Shown one piece after another: positions 37,281 to 48,005 of a stretch of DNA of 64,000 nt. The translations under genes and the position numbers were made by a program. Under the pieces are notes generated by a model, which was given only the letters and a program-made list of their open reading frames with translations, was not told the origin of the DNA and did not search any database. Position 1 is the first letter of the stretch. Every line of letters begins with the position of its first letter. This DNA is from Riptortus pedestris (lineage: Eukaryota > Arthropoda > Insecta > Hemiptera > Alydidae), in contig CM032228.1 in the NCBI GenBank assembly GCA_019009955.1, positions 229,747,501-229,811,500 on the forward strand. The letters run 5' to 3'.

Positions 37281-37461
37281 GTTATTTATTAACGTACCCT
37301 TCATGTGACTAAGTCTAATTGGGGTGGGATATCTGCACGTTACCACATTTTTCTACCCGAATGGGGAGGGGAGACTAAGGGATGGTTATTTAATAGATAT
37401 TTTCTAGGTTTACTAAGTGACATTAAAACCTACCCCTGAATTCGGAAGGCTAACCTGAGTC
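37281..37461 (-). mobile_element. tRNA-derived SINE, decayed
   Basis: Tail (TTATTTATTAACGTACCC on plus), body (TTGGGGTGGGATATCTGC) and head (GGCTAACCTGAGTCC on plus) are in the family order. The B box is lost. Confidence 0.6.
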
Positions 37462-37604
37462 CAAACACTTATACAGTAAAGTGGCATAAATTCGTCAAAC
37501 GCGTTTTCAAAAGTTTCGATTTTTACATCGAATTCTTTCACCTAAATGAGACTTTGTTGTTAATCAGCCAGATTATTAGAAGGTGCAATCAAACGTTTTC
37601 TTGT

Positions 37605-37797
37605 TACGGGAGAGACGTCTTAATAACAGGAAGTCCTCCCAATTTCTTGGTTTATGGTTCTTGGGCTTAATTTTTTTATTAAAGCACAAGTCCTTTCTGC
37701 ACTAACGTGCCATCATCAGGTGCTCGGCTGTATTATAGCTGCTAGCGCTACGGCTTTGGGGGATTACTCCAGGGTTCTGTTTCCCAGATCTGCACTC
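37605..37797 (+). repeat. Member of a small inverted-ended repeat family
   Basis: It shares with the reverse complement of 40612-40809 the words GTCTTAATAACAGG, TTTTTTTATTAAAG and an exact 20-mer, CATCATCAGGTGCTCGGCTG (37711-37730). Its right end, CTGTTTCCCAGATCTGCACT, is nearly the reverse complement of the left end of the other copy. That suggests terminal inverted repeats of about 20 bp. Confidence 0.55.
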
Positions 37798-39488
37798 CCA
37801 CGTCCAGCAACATAAGAATTATCTTCTTGCCTTTTCAGTTTATTTTTATTTCTTAAATAATTAATCGGTTTAATTTGTAAAGCAGGCATTACATTGTCAT
37901 CTCATCGATATCTTCCTATTAAACTGAAGTATTATTGACGTATATTCAAGGAACAAGCTCAATGTTATACATAATAACTACATAATTCCATATAAACCAT
38001 TTTCCTTGTATATCTGAGAATGTATTTCCTCAGTGCCCAGTCACGTTCCACACAAAAGCGTGCAAGGCAGAAGGATTGTTATCCAATAGATTCAATTCAT
38101 AACTATATATTTAATAGTAACGCTTCGATTCAATAGTTACAATTAATTACAGTTTATGAATGGCCTTTATAGCGTAGGGCTTCATTAAAGGGGCTATTCT
38201 CAGTTTGTGTCTTGGTGTAAATTAGTTTAATGAATATACCTCCATGCTGTTGCCGGCCAACTTCACACAAATATTACCCACCATTTACAAATCTTCAGTG
38301 CTCAAAAATGAAATTTTAATTCATACTAGTACTCTATTTAATTATTTCTGGATATGTATATCAGACAAACTTTAACTTCGACCGAAAAACTTCTAATGTA
38401 AAAATAATGCAAACTTATGATGCGATTAATTAAACGAATAAAAAGCGAGGTCCGTTCAATTTCTACAAATTCTGGAATACTATCTGTATTACTACTAGTG
38501 GATATTGAAATTAAGAAATTTCAATATTAGTTGTATTTAAATTTCCTTTGTTCTGCCGGTATCAATTTCTTAGTTGCATCCAAATGAACTTCTTTAGCAT
38601 TGAAGTAGAAGAAAGTAGAGGAACAATTTCATCTTTTTAGAAACAATAATTGCATTTACAGCACTTGTCAAAATGCTTATGTCATTGTAAAAAAAAAAAG
38701 CAGTCAGGGGACTGCCGGTAGAAGTGAAAACTCCTTTAGCTTTGATCGCTCAATTTTGGCATTGCTGAGAAATTTTTTTTACGAAGTCTTATTTTAAAAA
38801 TATTTTTAGTTATTTATCAATAAGTAACAGTTATGTTCTATTTTACATGAAAAAATGAAATGACAAAAATAATAGTGATAAAAAAAAATAATGTACCACG
38901 AATTGTTTTATTTACCAATATAAAATACTATACATAATTATTTCAGTTATTTTACATAAAAGAAAAAAAATTACATTTCAGAATTATTACAAATGCTTTA
39001 CAAAAATAAGTTAAGTACACTCAGAAAAATCAATTTCTATCCATAATTTCAACAACTCTTGCACCATCATCACTGCCAGCATCATCACCAATTTCTGAAA
39101 CTGATACAATCGGTATATGGTAGCTAAAGTAGGATACAAACAGTTTTGATTCGAATTTATTTATTTAAATATTCGAATTTATTTAAACTTTGGATTAAAA
39201 TATCTATGAAAGTAAAAATGGTAGATATATAGTATCTGTGAACGAAATGATGCTGGTTTTGTCCTCTTTAAAATGGTATGCGAACGAAAACTCTAGCTAA
39301 TTTGGTTCAGGAGTTATGAAGAAAAGAAGCTCCTTTAGCTTTGAGTTGAGTACTAGCGGTGGCGGTGTCGCGATTTCATACTTTTTTCCTCTCCCGCAAA
39401 TGCTTCCTTACGGGGTGCACAACGTGCCTAAAGAAGTTTTCACTTCAAAAAAAAAAAAACTATCTATTCCGTTCTTTTTATCAGCTGT
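37798..39488. other. No recognised feature
   Basis: About 1.7 kb of AT-rich sequence without assignable frames. The frame at 39316-39504 crosses an A tract. Confidence 0.5.
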
Positions 39489-39605
39489 GCATATTTCCCC
39501 ATAAGGGAAACTAGCTTCTTAGGTTGTACTCATGATTTTCGGAACCCTTCTTCAATTATCAATACATTCCACTTAGTAGATAAAAATTATATCTCTTTGA
39601 ATACA
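39489..39605 (+). mobile_element. H1 copy 18, left-block fragment
   Basis: A decayed palindrome (TTTCCCCATAAGGGAAAC) and left block (GGTTGTACTCATGATTTTCG) end at a TA-poor remnant. It lies 160 bp before the complete copy. Confidence 0.6.
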
Positions 39606-39689
39606 CACTATATGAAACTGTAAGCCCAAAAATGCTGATTGATTTGACTATTCGAAATATCCTGTAGTTCTAAAGTTAGCAGCTTGATT

Positions 39690-39768
39690 AACATTGTTTT
39701 GGCGAGACGTGAAGATAAATCTATTGGGAAACAGGTCTTACTAACTGGGAATCTTCCCACTGTGTTTT
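39690..39768 (+). repeat. End fragment of the inverted-ended repeat family
   Basis: Contains GTGAAGATAAATCTATTGGG followed by AAACAGGTCTTACTAACTGG, matching the left end seen (reverse complemented) at 40809. Confidence 0.4.
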
Positions 39769-39906
39769 TAGCAGATTTCCCTTAAGGGAAATCAGCTATT
39801 GAGGTCGTACTCATGACGCGATTTTCGAAAATTTTCTTCAAATGTCCATCGATCCTACCCAGGAGATGACGAAAATGAGGTCCGTTCAAAATTATATATA
39901 TATATA

Positions 39907-39965
<59 letters not shown>

Positions 39966-40611
39966 CTGTTAACGCTCTAGCGGTCGCAATTTTTGTTTGA
40001 TCGTTACGAAACTCGATATTTAACCGTTTTATGTAAAAAGACAGATCAAGTTTGTTAATGGCTGAAATCGGACCAGAGGGAGGAGGGTTTTAGAGGGGAG
40101 GATTTTCGAAAATTCAAAATATCTCCGTTATTATGCATCGGATCGAAAAATTGTATAGAACCAATCATATTGCAAATTAAATTTACTGTAAATATTGTTA
40201 TATACATTTATTCTCTATCTTGAATATTAACTGAGATATTTGCATTTTTATGAAGTCTGTGGTTCGTATTATGTCGGCCATCTTCGTCAATTCTCGGCTC
40301 AGGCGGAACTTCTTCTAACCTGTCGTTTTTAACCTTACCTTCTTTACTTTGTGAGATTTATGCAAATACGTTCTGTTCATCCGCCCCCCCCCCTTCTTTA
40401 GCTCTTGGACTACTAAAATTTGAGTTATTAAAATATAAATTATTCTTACAATTCAGAAGCCGTTTCAGTTGGGATTTTATTTTAATTTACTGAAAGATTT
40501 CTCATTATCTAATCACAGTGGTATTGTGTTACTAGTGTGCAGATTTCTCTATTGTAAAACTTCACGTGGGAAATCTGCTTAGTTTACGCAGCCCCTGCGT
40601 GACGGACTTTT
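39769..40611 (+). mobile_element. H1 copy 19, reference copy of the HINE-like family, A2 tail
   Basis: The cleanest complete copy (843 bp). The palindrome GATTTCCCTTAAGGGAAATC is at 39774-39793, left block to 39891 and TA core 39892-39960. The post-core hairpin region is about 39968-39985 (here GTTAACGCTCTAGCGGT). A right block with GGAGGAGGG tract follows at about 40040-40250, and the A2 tail runs to 40530. GCAGATTTC (40539-40547) and GAAATCTGC (40570-40578) can pair. The subterminal repeat GGGAAATCTGC is 40568-40578 and the terminal hairpin CGCAG-CCC-CTGCG is 40587-40599, then GACGGACTTTT. There is no coding capacity. T runs flank both ends and no longer target duplication is visible. HINE/Helentron assignment rests on this architecture only. 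Confidence 0.85.
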
Positions 40612-40809
40612 CTATTTACGCACAGAGCAACAATGGCTACGAACTTTTTGGGCCAATATTCCCAAGCCCAGAGCCGTAGCTCTACCATCTATTATACAGC
40701 CGAGCACCTGATGATGAGACGTTACTATCGAAAGGCTTTGTCCTTTAATAAAAAAAATGGCAAAGAAAACTCCCTGTTATTAAGACCTGTTTCCCAGATC
40801 TTCACTACC
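40612..40809 (-). repeat. Second member of the inverted-ended repeat family
   Basis: About 198 bp filling the gap between two oppositely oriented H1 copies. Its reverse complement begins AGTGAAGATCTGGGAAACAG and shares the order of words with 37605-37797. The plus-strand frame at 40633-40839 has no known domain. Confidence 0.5.
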
Positions 40810-41357
40810 AAAAAAGTCCGTCACGCAGGGGCTGCGTAAACTAAGCAGATTTCCCATGTGAAATTTTACAATAGAGAAATCTGCCTAATAACAACTGTAG
40901 TAGTAAGAAACCTCTAAACCTAAAACATTATTTAGGGCGTAATAACCCAGTAGTTTCTAGCCCCAAAAAACAGTTAACCTAACCTCTAAACCGATTCACG
41001 AGGGACGAATAGTTATAGGAACGGCCGCCAGAGCTCTCGGCGGAAAGTCCGAACATAGCCTACTGGTGACCACACGCAGAATACAAATGCAAATATCTCG
41101 GTTAATATTCAAGATACAGAATAAATGTATAGAACAATATTTATAGTAAATTTAATTTGCAATAAGATTTATTCTATATAATTTTTCGATCCGACGCATA
41201 ATAACGGAGATATTTTGAATTTTCAAAAATCCTCCCTTTAAACCCCCCCTTCCACTGGTTCGATTTCAGCCATTAACGAATTTGATCTTTCTTATTATAT
41301 AAAACGATTAAATTCCGAGTTTGGTAACGATCAAACAAAAATATATATTTATATAGT
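40810..41357 (-). mobile_element. H1 copy 20, A1 tail, ends at the TA core
   Basis: The 3' end, A1 tail and right block are intact and very close to copy 4. The copy stops at a short TA run (about 41340-41357), so the post-core hairpin, left block and palindrome are missing. Confidence 0.8.
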
Positions 41358-44300
41358 AAAGAAGGAGTTGTGTTTAGAATCGATTCTCCAGCCCTACAAC
41401 GTTATTTAGGTGTTTCAAAAGTTTGACTTGTGAGTTCCGTTCACTAAATATAATTCCTTAGTTTTCCAAGTTAGACGCCTAGGAAGAACTATGATTTTTT
41501 TAAAAAATATATATCGTGGATACGAATATTGGTTACTTGGGCTATTTTATACTGTACTACCGTCTACTGGATGGAGGATGTTACTTGGTAGTAAAAACTC
41601 TGTTTGTCAACATATTCTTTAATATTAATTTTTCTGAAAACTGTTAATAACGAATTGTGTTTAGAATATCATTTTCGGACCTAATGTGTTGGTTACGTTT
41701 ATTAGTTTCAAATTCTCACTACCAACTGTTGGTAGCCAAATTTTCCATAAGAATGCCTCAAGCAAATTATGCAATAATATCTATTGTTGATATTCATAAA
41801 AATAAAGATTAAAGATTTCCCCAGGAAAACATTTTTATTCCAGCCGTCAATGAGATCAATTTACGTCCAACTTCGGCAACATTTCATACATTCTTTTATT
41901 GCATCAAATCAGGATGCCCGAAAAAAAAATTGACATTTTTTCTCTTATATTAATATGCTAAAACGATTAATTCTGATGGGAAATCAAATTTATTTGATCC
42001 TATTAAATATAATGAGTCCATTAATATTCGTTTTATAAGCATTCCTTTCTTCATGCTTAAACCTATAATATAACAGAAAATTTCTGACAATAAATGTATA
42101 ATTTAGCGCTTTCGCTTATCAAATATTTATTATAACAACTCATATACTAAGAACAGCAATCCTTATAATTTCGTTTAACTCTTTCTATTTGAGTTATTAC
42201 AAATCAATGCACATTTACTCCTCATATCAAAGAGCATTTGTGTTATTTTGATGAATATCAATATGAAATATGAATATTTACGTGCATTTAATCTTTATAT
42301 TACTTCTCAAAACAATTTTTATTTGAACCTGACAACGACGAGACGACAACATCAGGAATTAATTGCCTCTCTACAAACAGATTATCAATTGTATACGATA
42401 ATGTGTCAACGCCGGTATTCAACCAACACGGTAATTGTATATAGGAAAACATGGATTTCTCCAAGGCTAAATATTATGAAAAGTAGTGTATAAATTTGTA
42501 TAGAAATATATAGGTAAGGGGATTTTATGCTTCTAATGACTGATTAATATATACAAGTGATGAAGTAAAACAATTCTGTTAGGTTTGAAATAAAAATATG
42601 AATTTCAATAAAAACAAAATTAATATTACTACTCCTGTGAGTTATAAAACACAAGCCCTACAAGAGTAAAGTAAATAACAAAAACGATCAACGGTACTGA
42701 AGGGTGAGAGAAAGGAAAGGGATGAAGAACAAGATCTGAGGGAAATAAACGATTTCTCACCTGCCTTCCGTCTGAGCGAAAAAACAATTTTGAACGTGAA
42801 AGTTAGATGATCTCACGGAACACCGAAAATATAGAATCGGTGTTAACTCGTAATAAAAGCACCAGCGTAGGCTACAGTCTTAAATTACTTGATGAAAATT
42901 GGCATTTACAAGTAACTTTAAACGACACCTGTTCTACTCATTTTTTCTCTAAGTTTTATTCATTTCATTCAAATAAAGTTACAAATTACACACCTTGGAC
43001 TTCATCATTCCAGAATCTAATTGCAAAATTTATAATTTTACATAGTTTTAATTTAATATTTCTTAAATTTTATTTTGTTTTAAATAACTAAGTAGGCATT
43101 TTACTTTATTTTAACATTTTAAATTTATGAAGGAATGCTAAATGATATGAGCTACATCGCCACGTTGCAGAGCTCATTAAAGAAATAAATAAATGAACCA
43201 GCAACGGCCAGTTTCTCTCTCGCCACAGTTGGAATGGTTAAGCTAGTCTGTAGAAAGAGGCCAAACCAAGAAGTTCCTTAATCTAAAATCCCCGTAATTC
43301 GTTCGGATTAAAAGGAAGCATTGCCTGGAATCCATTTGATTGCGTCTTACAATTATCCTACATAAAGATCATAATAAAACATATTTTAATTATGAAAAAT
43401 AAAGAACGACTCCAATGTTAAATTGATAATTGTAATCATATCGTTCCTTCGTATAAGTTATATAAATAAATATATTTCCACATCCCCTGGCAGCTGATTG
43501 TCTTCCTCAGTTGAAGTCGATCCATTGCTCAAAACAAGCCATGCTTAAGAATGAAGCTAACGAGTAAGAGTAAAGTGTAGCTGTGAAAAACTCGTATAGG
43601 CTTTCTAAACCTCTAAATTATTGGGAGACGCTTGCGACTAAAGTTCGAAATCAAATAAATACTCACAATTTTTTCAAGGACTTATAAAATATGGAATGTT
43701 GACTTTTTTTTCAATTCTTGAGTCCCGTTTTCATAAAATAACCAAACCCCTAGGTTGCCACTATTATTCGCCAATTTTTCTAAGGATACCTACGTACTTC
43801 TATTATATCTGCTCTATTTAATTCATAGTTAATTCGTCGGCTTCTAGTATTTTTCACAGGATATTTTCTTTTCCTCGTCCCACCTTCACTTTCTTTTTTT
43901 TCCTTTTTGAGTGCACATTTGCCATCCATTCACAACCAAGCTTAGGCTCTCTGTTGAACTCGTAAGTATCTCGCCAAGCAACTTCTATAGTTCTGATACT
44001 AAATTCTATTTTATTGGCCTTTACAACGATTCCTCCAATTCAATTAAATGATCTAAAAGTATCATGTATTCCCTCGCCCAAAATAAAAGTTAAACCTTCT
44101 TTCCACTAATAGATTTTTCTTCCATTAATAAATGATGGCTGCATGTTGGGGGCTCACAAAGTATAATAGATATGAAAGGGTTATTACTCATGAACATGGA
44201 ATAATAAAAGACAAGTCCGCCTACTGTAAACATATATTACAGCGTGTAAAGCTTTTAGCACAGGATCCCTTCTTCAGTGCCACAAAAAGTACAACACATT

Positions 44301-45276
44301 ATATAATAACTAAATATTTACTCATTTTTTTTCTGAAAACAATATTAAAAAAAAGGTCTCTAAAACACTTATAAAAAATATTAAACCTCAGGATAATATA
44401 CTCCAGAAAAAAATGTATTTTACATAAAATCAAAGGTTTCAGTCTCACATTAAAACAAAGAATATATATAAAATGTTCAAAATTACTATGAAAGTCTCAA
44501 TTCTAAAAAAATCACAATCTTATAAAAGGCACATACTCTCAAATTTCCATGACAAAAAATTCTGAGAGGAATAATCAAACGGACAATTTGAAAGATGAAA
44601 AAAATAGGAACAATTTTCGACGGTAACGGATAAGTCAGTTATCTGTACATAACACGTATGTATGCTACTGTTATTGTGAAAGTGTTTGGAGAATTGTTAT
44701 AACCAATTTTGAAAATAAATAATTAGTTAGTGTTACTAGTAATTATTTTTCCCCTGAAGCAGTTGCCTGTTGCTGCCATTACTGGAACCCTAGCTAATCC
44801 GCTTTGCATCTCATTTTAAATCTACTCTCACTGAATTTTAAACATTTATTATTTTATTCGTCCCTCATACTTATTGTATATTTATTTCTTTATTAGATAT
44901 TATTTAATATTAATATAAAATATTGTTTTAACAACTAATTTGAGATTATTAATAATATACCTGGGTAGGGGTAACTCTTGGAATTAATTACACAACACGG
45001 CATTTATCTCAAAACGCAAGGGAGGTGGGAAAGTGAAATTAACTTTTCCAACAGATTTTTCCCCGTATATAAATGAGAATATTGGTAATATTTGTGGATA
45101 GGGGTAGTTCCAACAGTGCAGAGGTCTGAATATTTTATCAGCTGAGATCAGATGTTGAGTAGTTCATTGATTAATCCTTCATTTTTGAAAATATTAATTC
45201 TTCTGTAGAGATAATGAATAATCTATAGAAATAAATAAACCCTATGTAGTAAGGGTCTACTACATTTTTTTTTTAA
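41358..45276. other. Long stretch without recognised features
   Basis: Nearly 4 kb of AT-rich sequence. Frames at 42248-42493, 42807-43091 and 44132-44374 show no known domain or exon-like context. I see no H1, SINE or LINE sequence here. It is the largest repeat-poor part of the window, and a non-coding or very diverged element cannot be excluded. Confidence 0.45.
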
Positions 45277-46268
45277 ACACTTTCAGAGTTCCAGGCAATA
45301 CTGCGACATTTCTATCTCCGAACAGCACCTCGCCATTTACTTCATATCCTCCGAAATCCTATTGTCAATAGTCTGGCGAAGCTTTGCGAGACGCGTGAGG
45401 CGCGTCATGCACATGGCTGAAAAAGAATATAGGCAATCACGCATAACAGATGACGCAGACCAAACTCAAAACAATTCTTTTTTTCTTCACGAAATAGCTT
45501 AAAAATTTATTACTTCATAGGTCTCTTTCTATTTCTGCCTATATATTTGTTAATATGATCTAGAAACATAAAACAAAAAATAGTTCAACAATTAAATTAC
45601 CCTTTAATAAATAGGTATTATTTTTTCAATTTTTAATTTTATTTTATTGTATGGTATGTACCCCTGTTGAAGAAGTTAGTTTGCGTATAGTGACGATATG
45701 AGACTACTCAAAGTACACTTGATTTCAAACATTTTTAATAATAGTATAATACTTTTTTATTATAGCCCTCATAAAGCTTATTTTCATTTTTTTTTATTTT
45801 ACAATTTATGATGAATTATTTTTAAAATAGACCTAATAATTAATTATATAAATATATTTTACGTGATGGCCAAGTTTCAATCTAATACTCTTGTTATACC
45901 CAAAATTATTCTAAGTATATTTACAAAAATTTTAAAATAATTGCTAAAAATTAAATCATTACAAACAGTAAACTAAAATAAAATACAATATTTAATGTTT
46001 ATGTGCTAACCTAAAGCATGGTTAAAGAGTTGATACAACCAATAACAAAAGTTCATTTCTAACTTATGCTCAAGAAAGCAAAAAAAATACTAATGAACTG
46101 CACTTTAAGGAAGCTGATTATGTACTGGAGAGCTGATGGACAATTTGGAGGTCAATGGAAATGGGCTAAGGGCGAGGAAAGCTGGTAGAAGGTGAGAAAG
46201 GAGATGACGCGCCTCACGCGTCATGGGTCCGGACAGGAAGGCATCACGGGTCACTAGCTCTGAACGTG
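45277..46268. mobile_element. Putative piggyBac-like non-autonomous element
   Basis: The 992-bp segment lies between TTAA at 45273-45276 and 46269-46272, the target duplication of piggyBac elements. Inward, the ends read ACACTTTCAGAGTTCCAG (left) and CACGTTCAGAGCTAGTGA (right, reverse complement), imperfect inverted ends. An exact 17-bp sequence ACGCGTGAGGCGCGTCA occurs at 45391-45407 and inverted at 46205-46221, at unequal distances from the ends. Asymmetric subterminal inverted repeats are known for piggyBac. The interior is AT-rich without a transposase. The minus frame 46105-46344 reads across the right end and is not a gene. Confidence 0.5.
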
Positions 46269-46272
46269 TTAA

Positions 46273-47924
46273 CTCAAAGAAAACGCCTGCTCCATTTTTG
46301 TCATGAAAAACATTAAGCCATTGTCTAAGGAAGGTTAAGTACATAGGTATGATTATTAGAGTAGCGGGAATGAAGTCTGATCGAGTTAATATTTAAGCTA
46401 TTAATAAATTTAGAACCCCTTAGTCTAATCCTTATGTTCAGCATCCTTTAGGTATCCTAAATTATTAGAGAAATTTTATTCCGGATATGTCAAGTATTAT
46501 ACGCCCTATTAGATACCTTTTAAAAAAAAGGTGTTGATTTGTAATGGACTCCCAAATATGTCTTGCTTTAGATAAACTTAGGAAAGTTATTTGCAGTATG
46601 AATGTTCTTGTGCGATTTGATTGCTCTATTCTCTTTCTGTAATCATTTCCAGAGGTGCCTGCCTGTTTCAGATGATCGGCTGGTTGAGTTCGCTTCTAGA
46701 TCTCTGGATATTTGTGAAACTGAGTATGTTCAGATCAAAATAGATCTCTTAAAGGAAATCTGCTAAAAGGAGATAATGTATAAGATCAAAATATTAAATC
46801 TATGAAGTGGAAAATGGGGTTGCGTAATAGTGCAATAATCTGAGACATGGTCTTGTATTGTACGAATGACGTACGTTGAGACGTATTGCAATACATTTGT
46901 AATTATCCTGTTAGAGGGATTTACTTGAAGGGGAAGATGTTAGCTTATGATATGTCCATACACATCTTAACAAATGATTTATTAAGACATATGGTTGTTA
47001 AGACATATGAGTACCAGGACTAACGTCTACAATGTAACATATACTGCTCTATATACTTTGGCTATCAAGTCTCGTTATTATTAAGATACATATAAACTCA
47101 TATTGAATCCTTAGTCGTACGTTTCAATCAGAATTTCATTATCAACCATATCCAAAATTAGCAAAACTTCTCAAGCATTCTTAAAGGAAAAATATAAAAA
47201 ATTGAGAAGGGAAGAGGAATTCGTTGGGTATTTTCGCAAGATCATTAATATAGATTAAGGTTCTGTCTTGGTCCTACCTGTTGCAGGTGAATAACCCACA
47301 ACTACAGCTGTGCAATTTTCTCTCAGGTTTAAAAGTTGATGCCTCCATCAAATATTAAATTAGTTCAGCCAAATTTATTGTAATGTACTTTCTGATGTAT
47401 TAATGGGGTGCGGTATGTTATATTCAATAAAATTGGGGGAGTGTGGGTCAATTTATACCTTGTTGGCAATGCACCAGCTTATCATTTATTTACATTTAAT
47501 GGCGATAAGTCCTTACTATATATTACAGTTTATAAATAAATATTTTTCAATTATTCATTTCATTCAAATGATAAAATTTTAAATAAATTACTCAATACAT
47601 TAATTGATTATTATGTAATATTTTTACAGATATATCTAATAAACTATTTATTAAATAGTCTGCTGATAATATAGTTGTCAGAACTTACCCGATATAAAAA
47701 GTATCGATTTAATTGTCTCAGGTAATCTCTATTAACAAAACAATTCCTATTCTTCGGCATTATTATCAAATTACTATTATATTATATTTATTCCACGTCA
47801 CTATCTATATTATTATTTACTATCTTGACTCACACAATATCTTTCATTTTTTTAACATAATAATTCTTTATTACGCACCGCCATTCGTTATTGTTTTTTG
47901 CAATTCATTGTATACATCACATTT
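46273..47924. other. No genes; one H1 end fragment
   Basis: AT-rich sequence. 46744-46769 (CTCTTAAAGGAAATCTGCTA then AAAGG) looks like an isolated minus-orientation H1 5' end. The frame at 47713-48015 partly covers a decayed H1 piece. Confidence 0.45.
46744..46769 (-). mobile_element. H1 copy 21, isolated 5' end
   Basis: It matches the palindrome and terminal TTTTAGCAG (reverse complement) with two or three changes; no other H1 block is adjacent. Confidence 0.4.
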
Positions 47925-48005
47925 GATTTTTCCCCAGAGGGAATTAGCATTTGAAGTTTTACTGGTGAGATGTTTTCCAAAAATTTCTTTAAATTCTACC
48001 GATAT
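47925..48005 (+). mobile_element. Decayed H1 5' part
   Basis: TTTTTCCCCAGAGGGAATTA then GCATTTGAAGTTTTACTGGT aligns with the palindrome and left block in order, including TTTCTTTAAATTCTACCGAT at the end. Confidence 0.45.

Noticed and set aside
38731..39344. Repeated CTCCTTTAGCTTTGA at 38731 and 39330
   Set aside because: Only a 15-mer is shared; flanks do not align well enough to call a repeat family.
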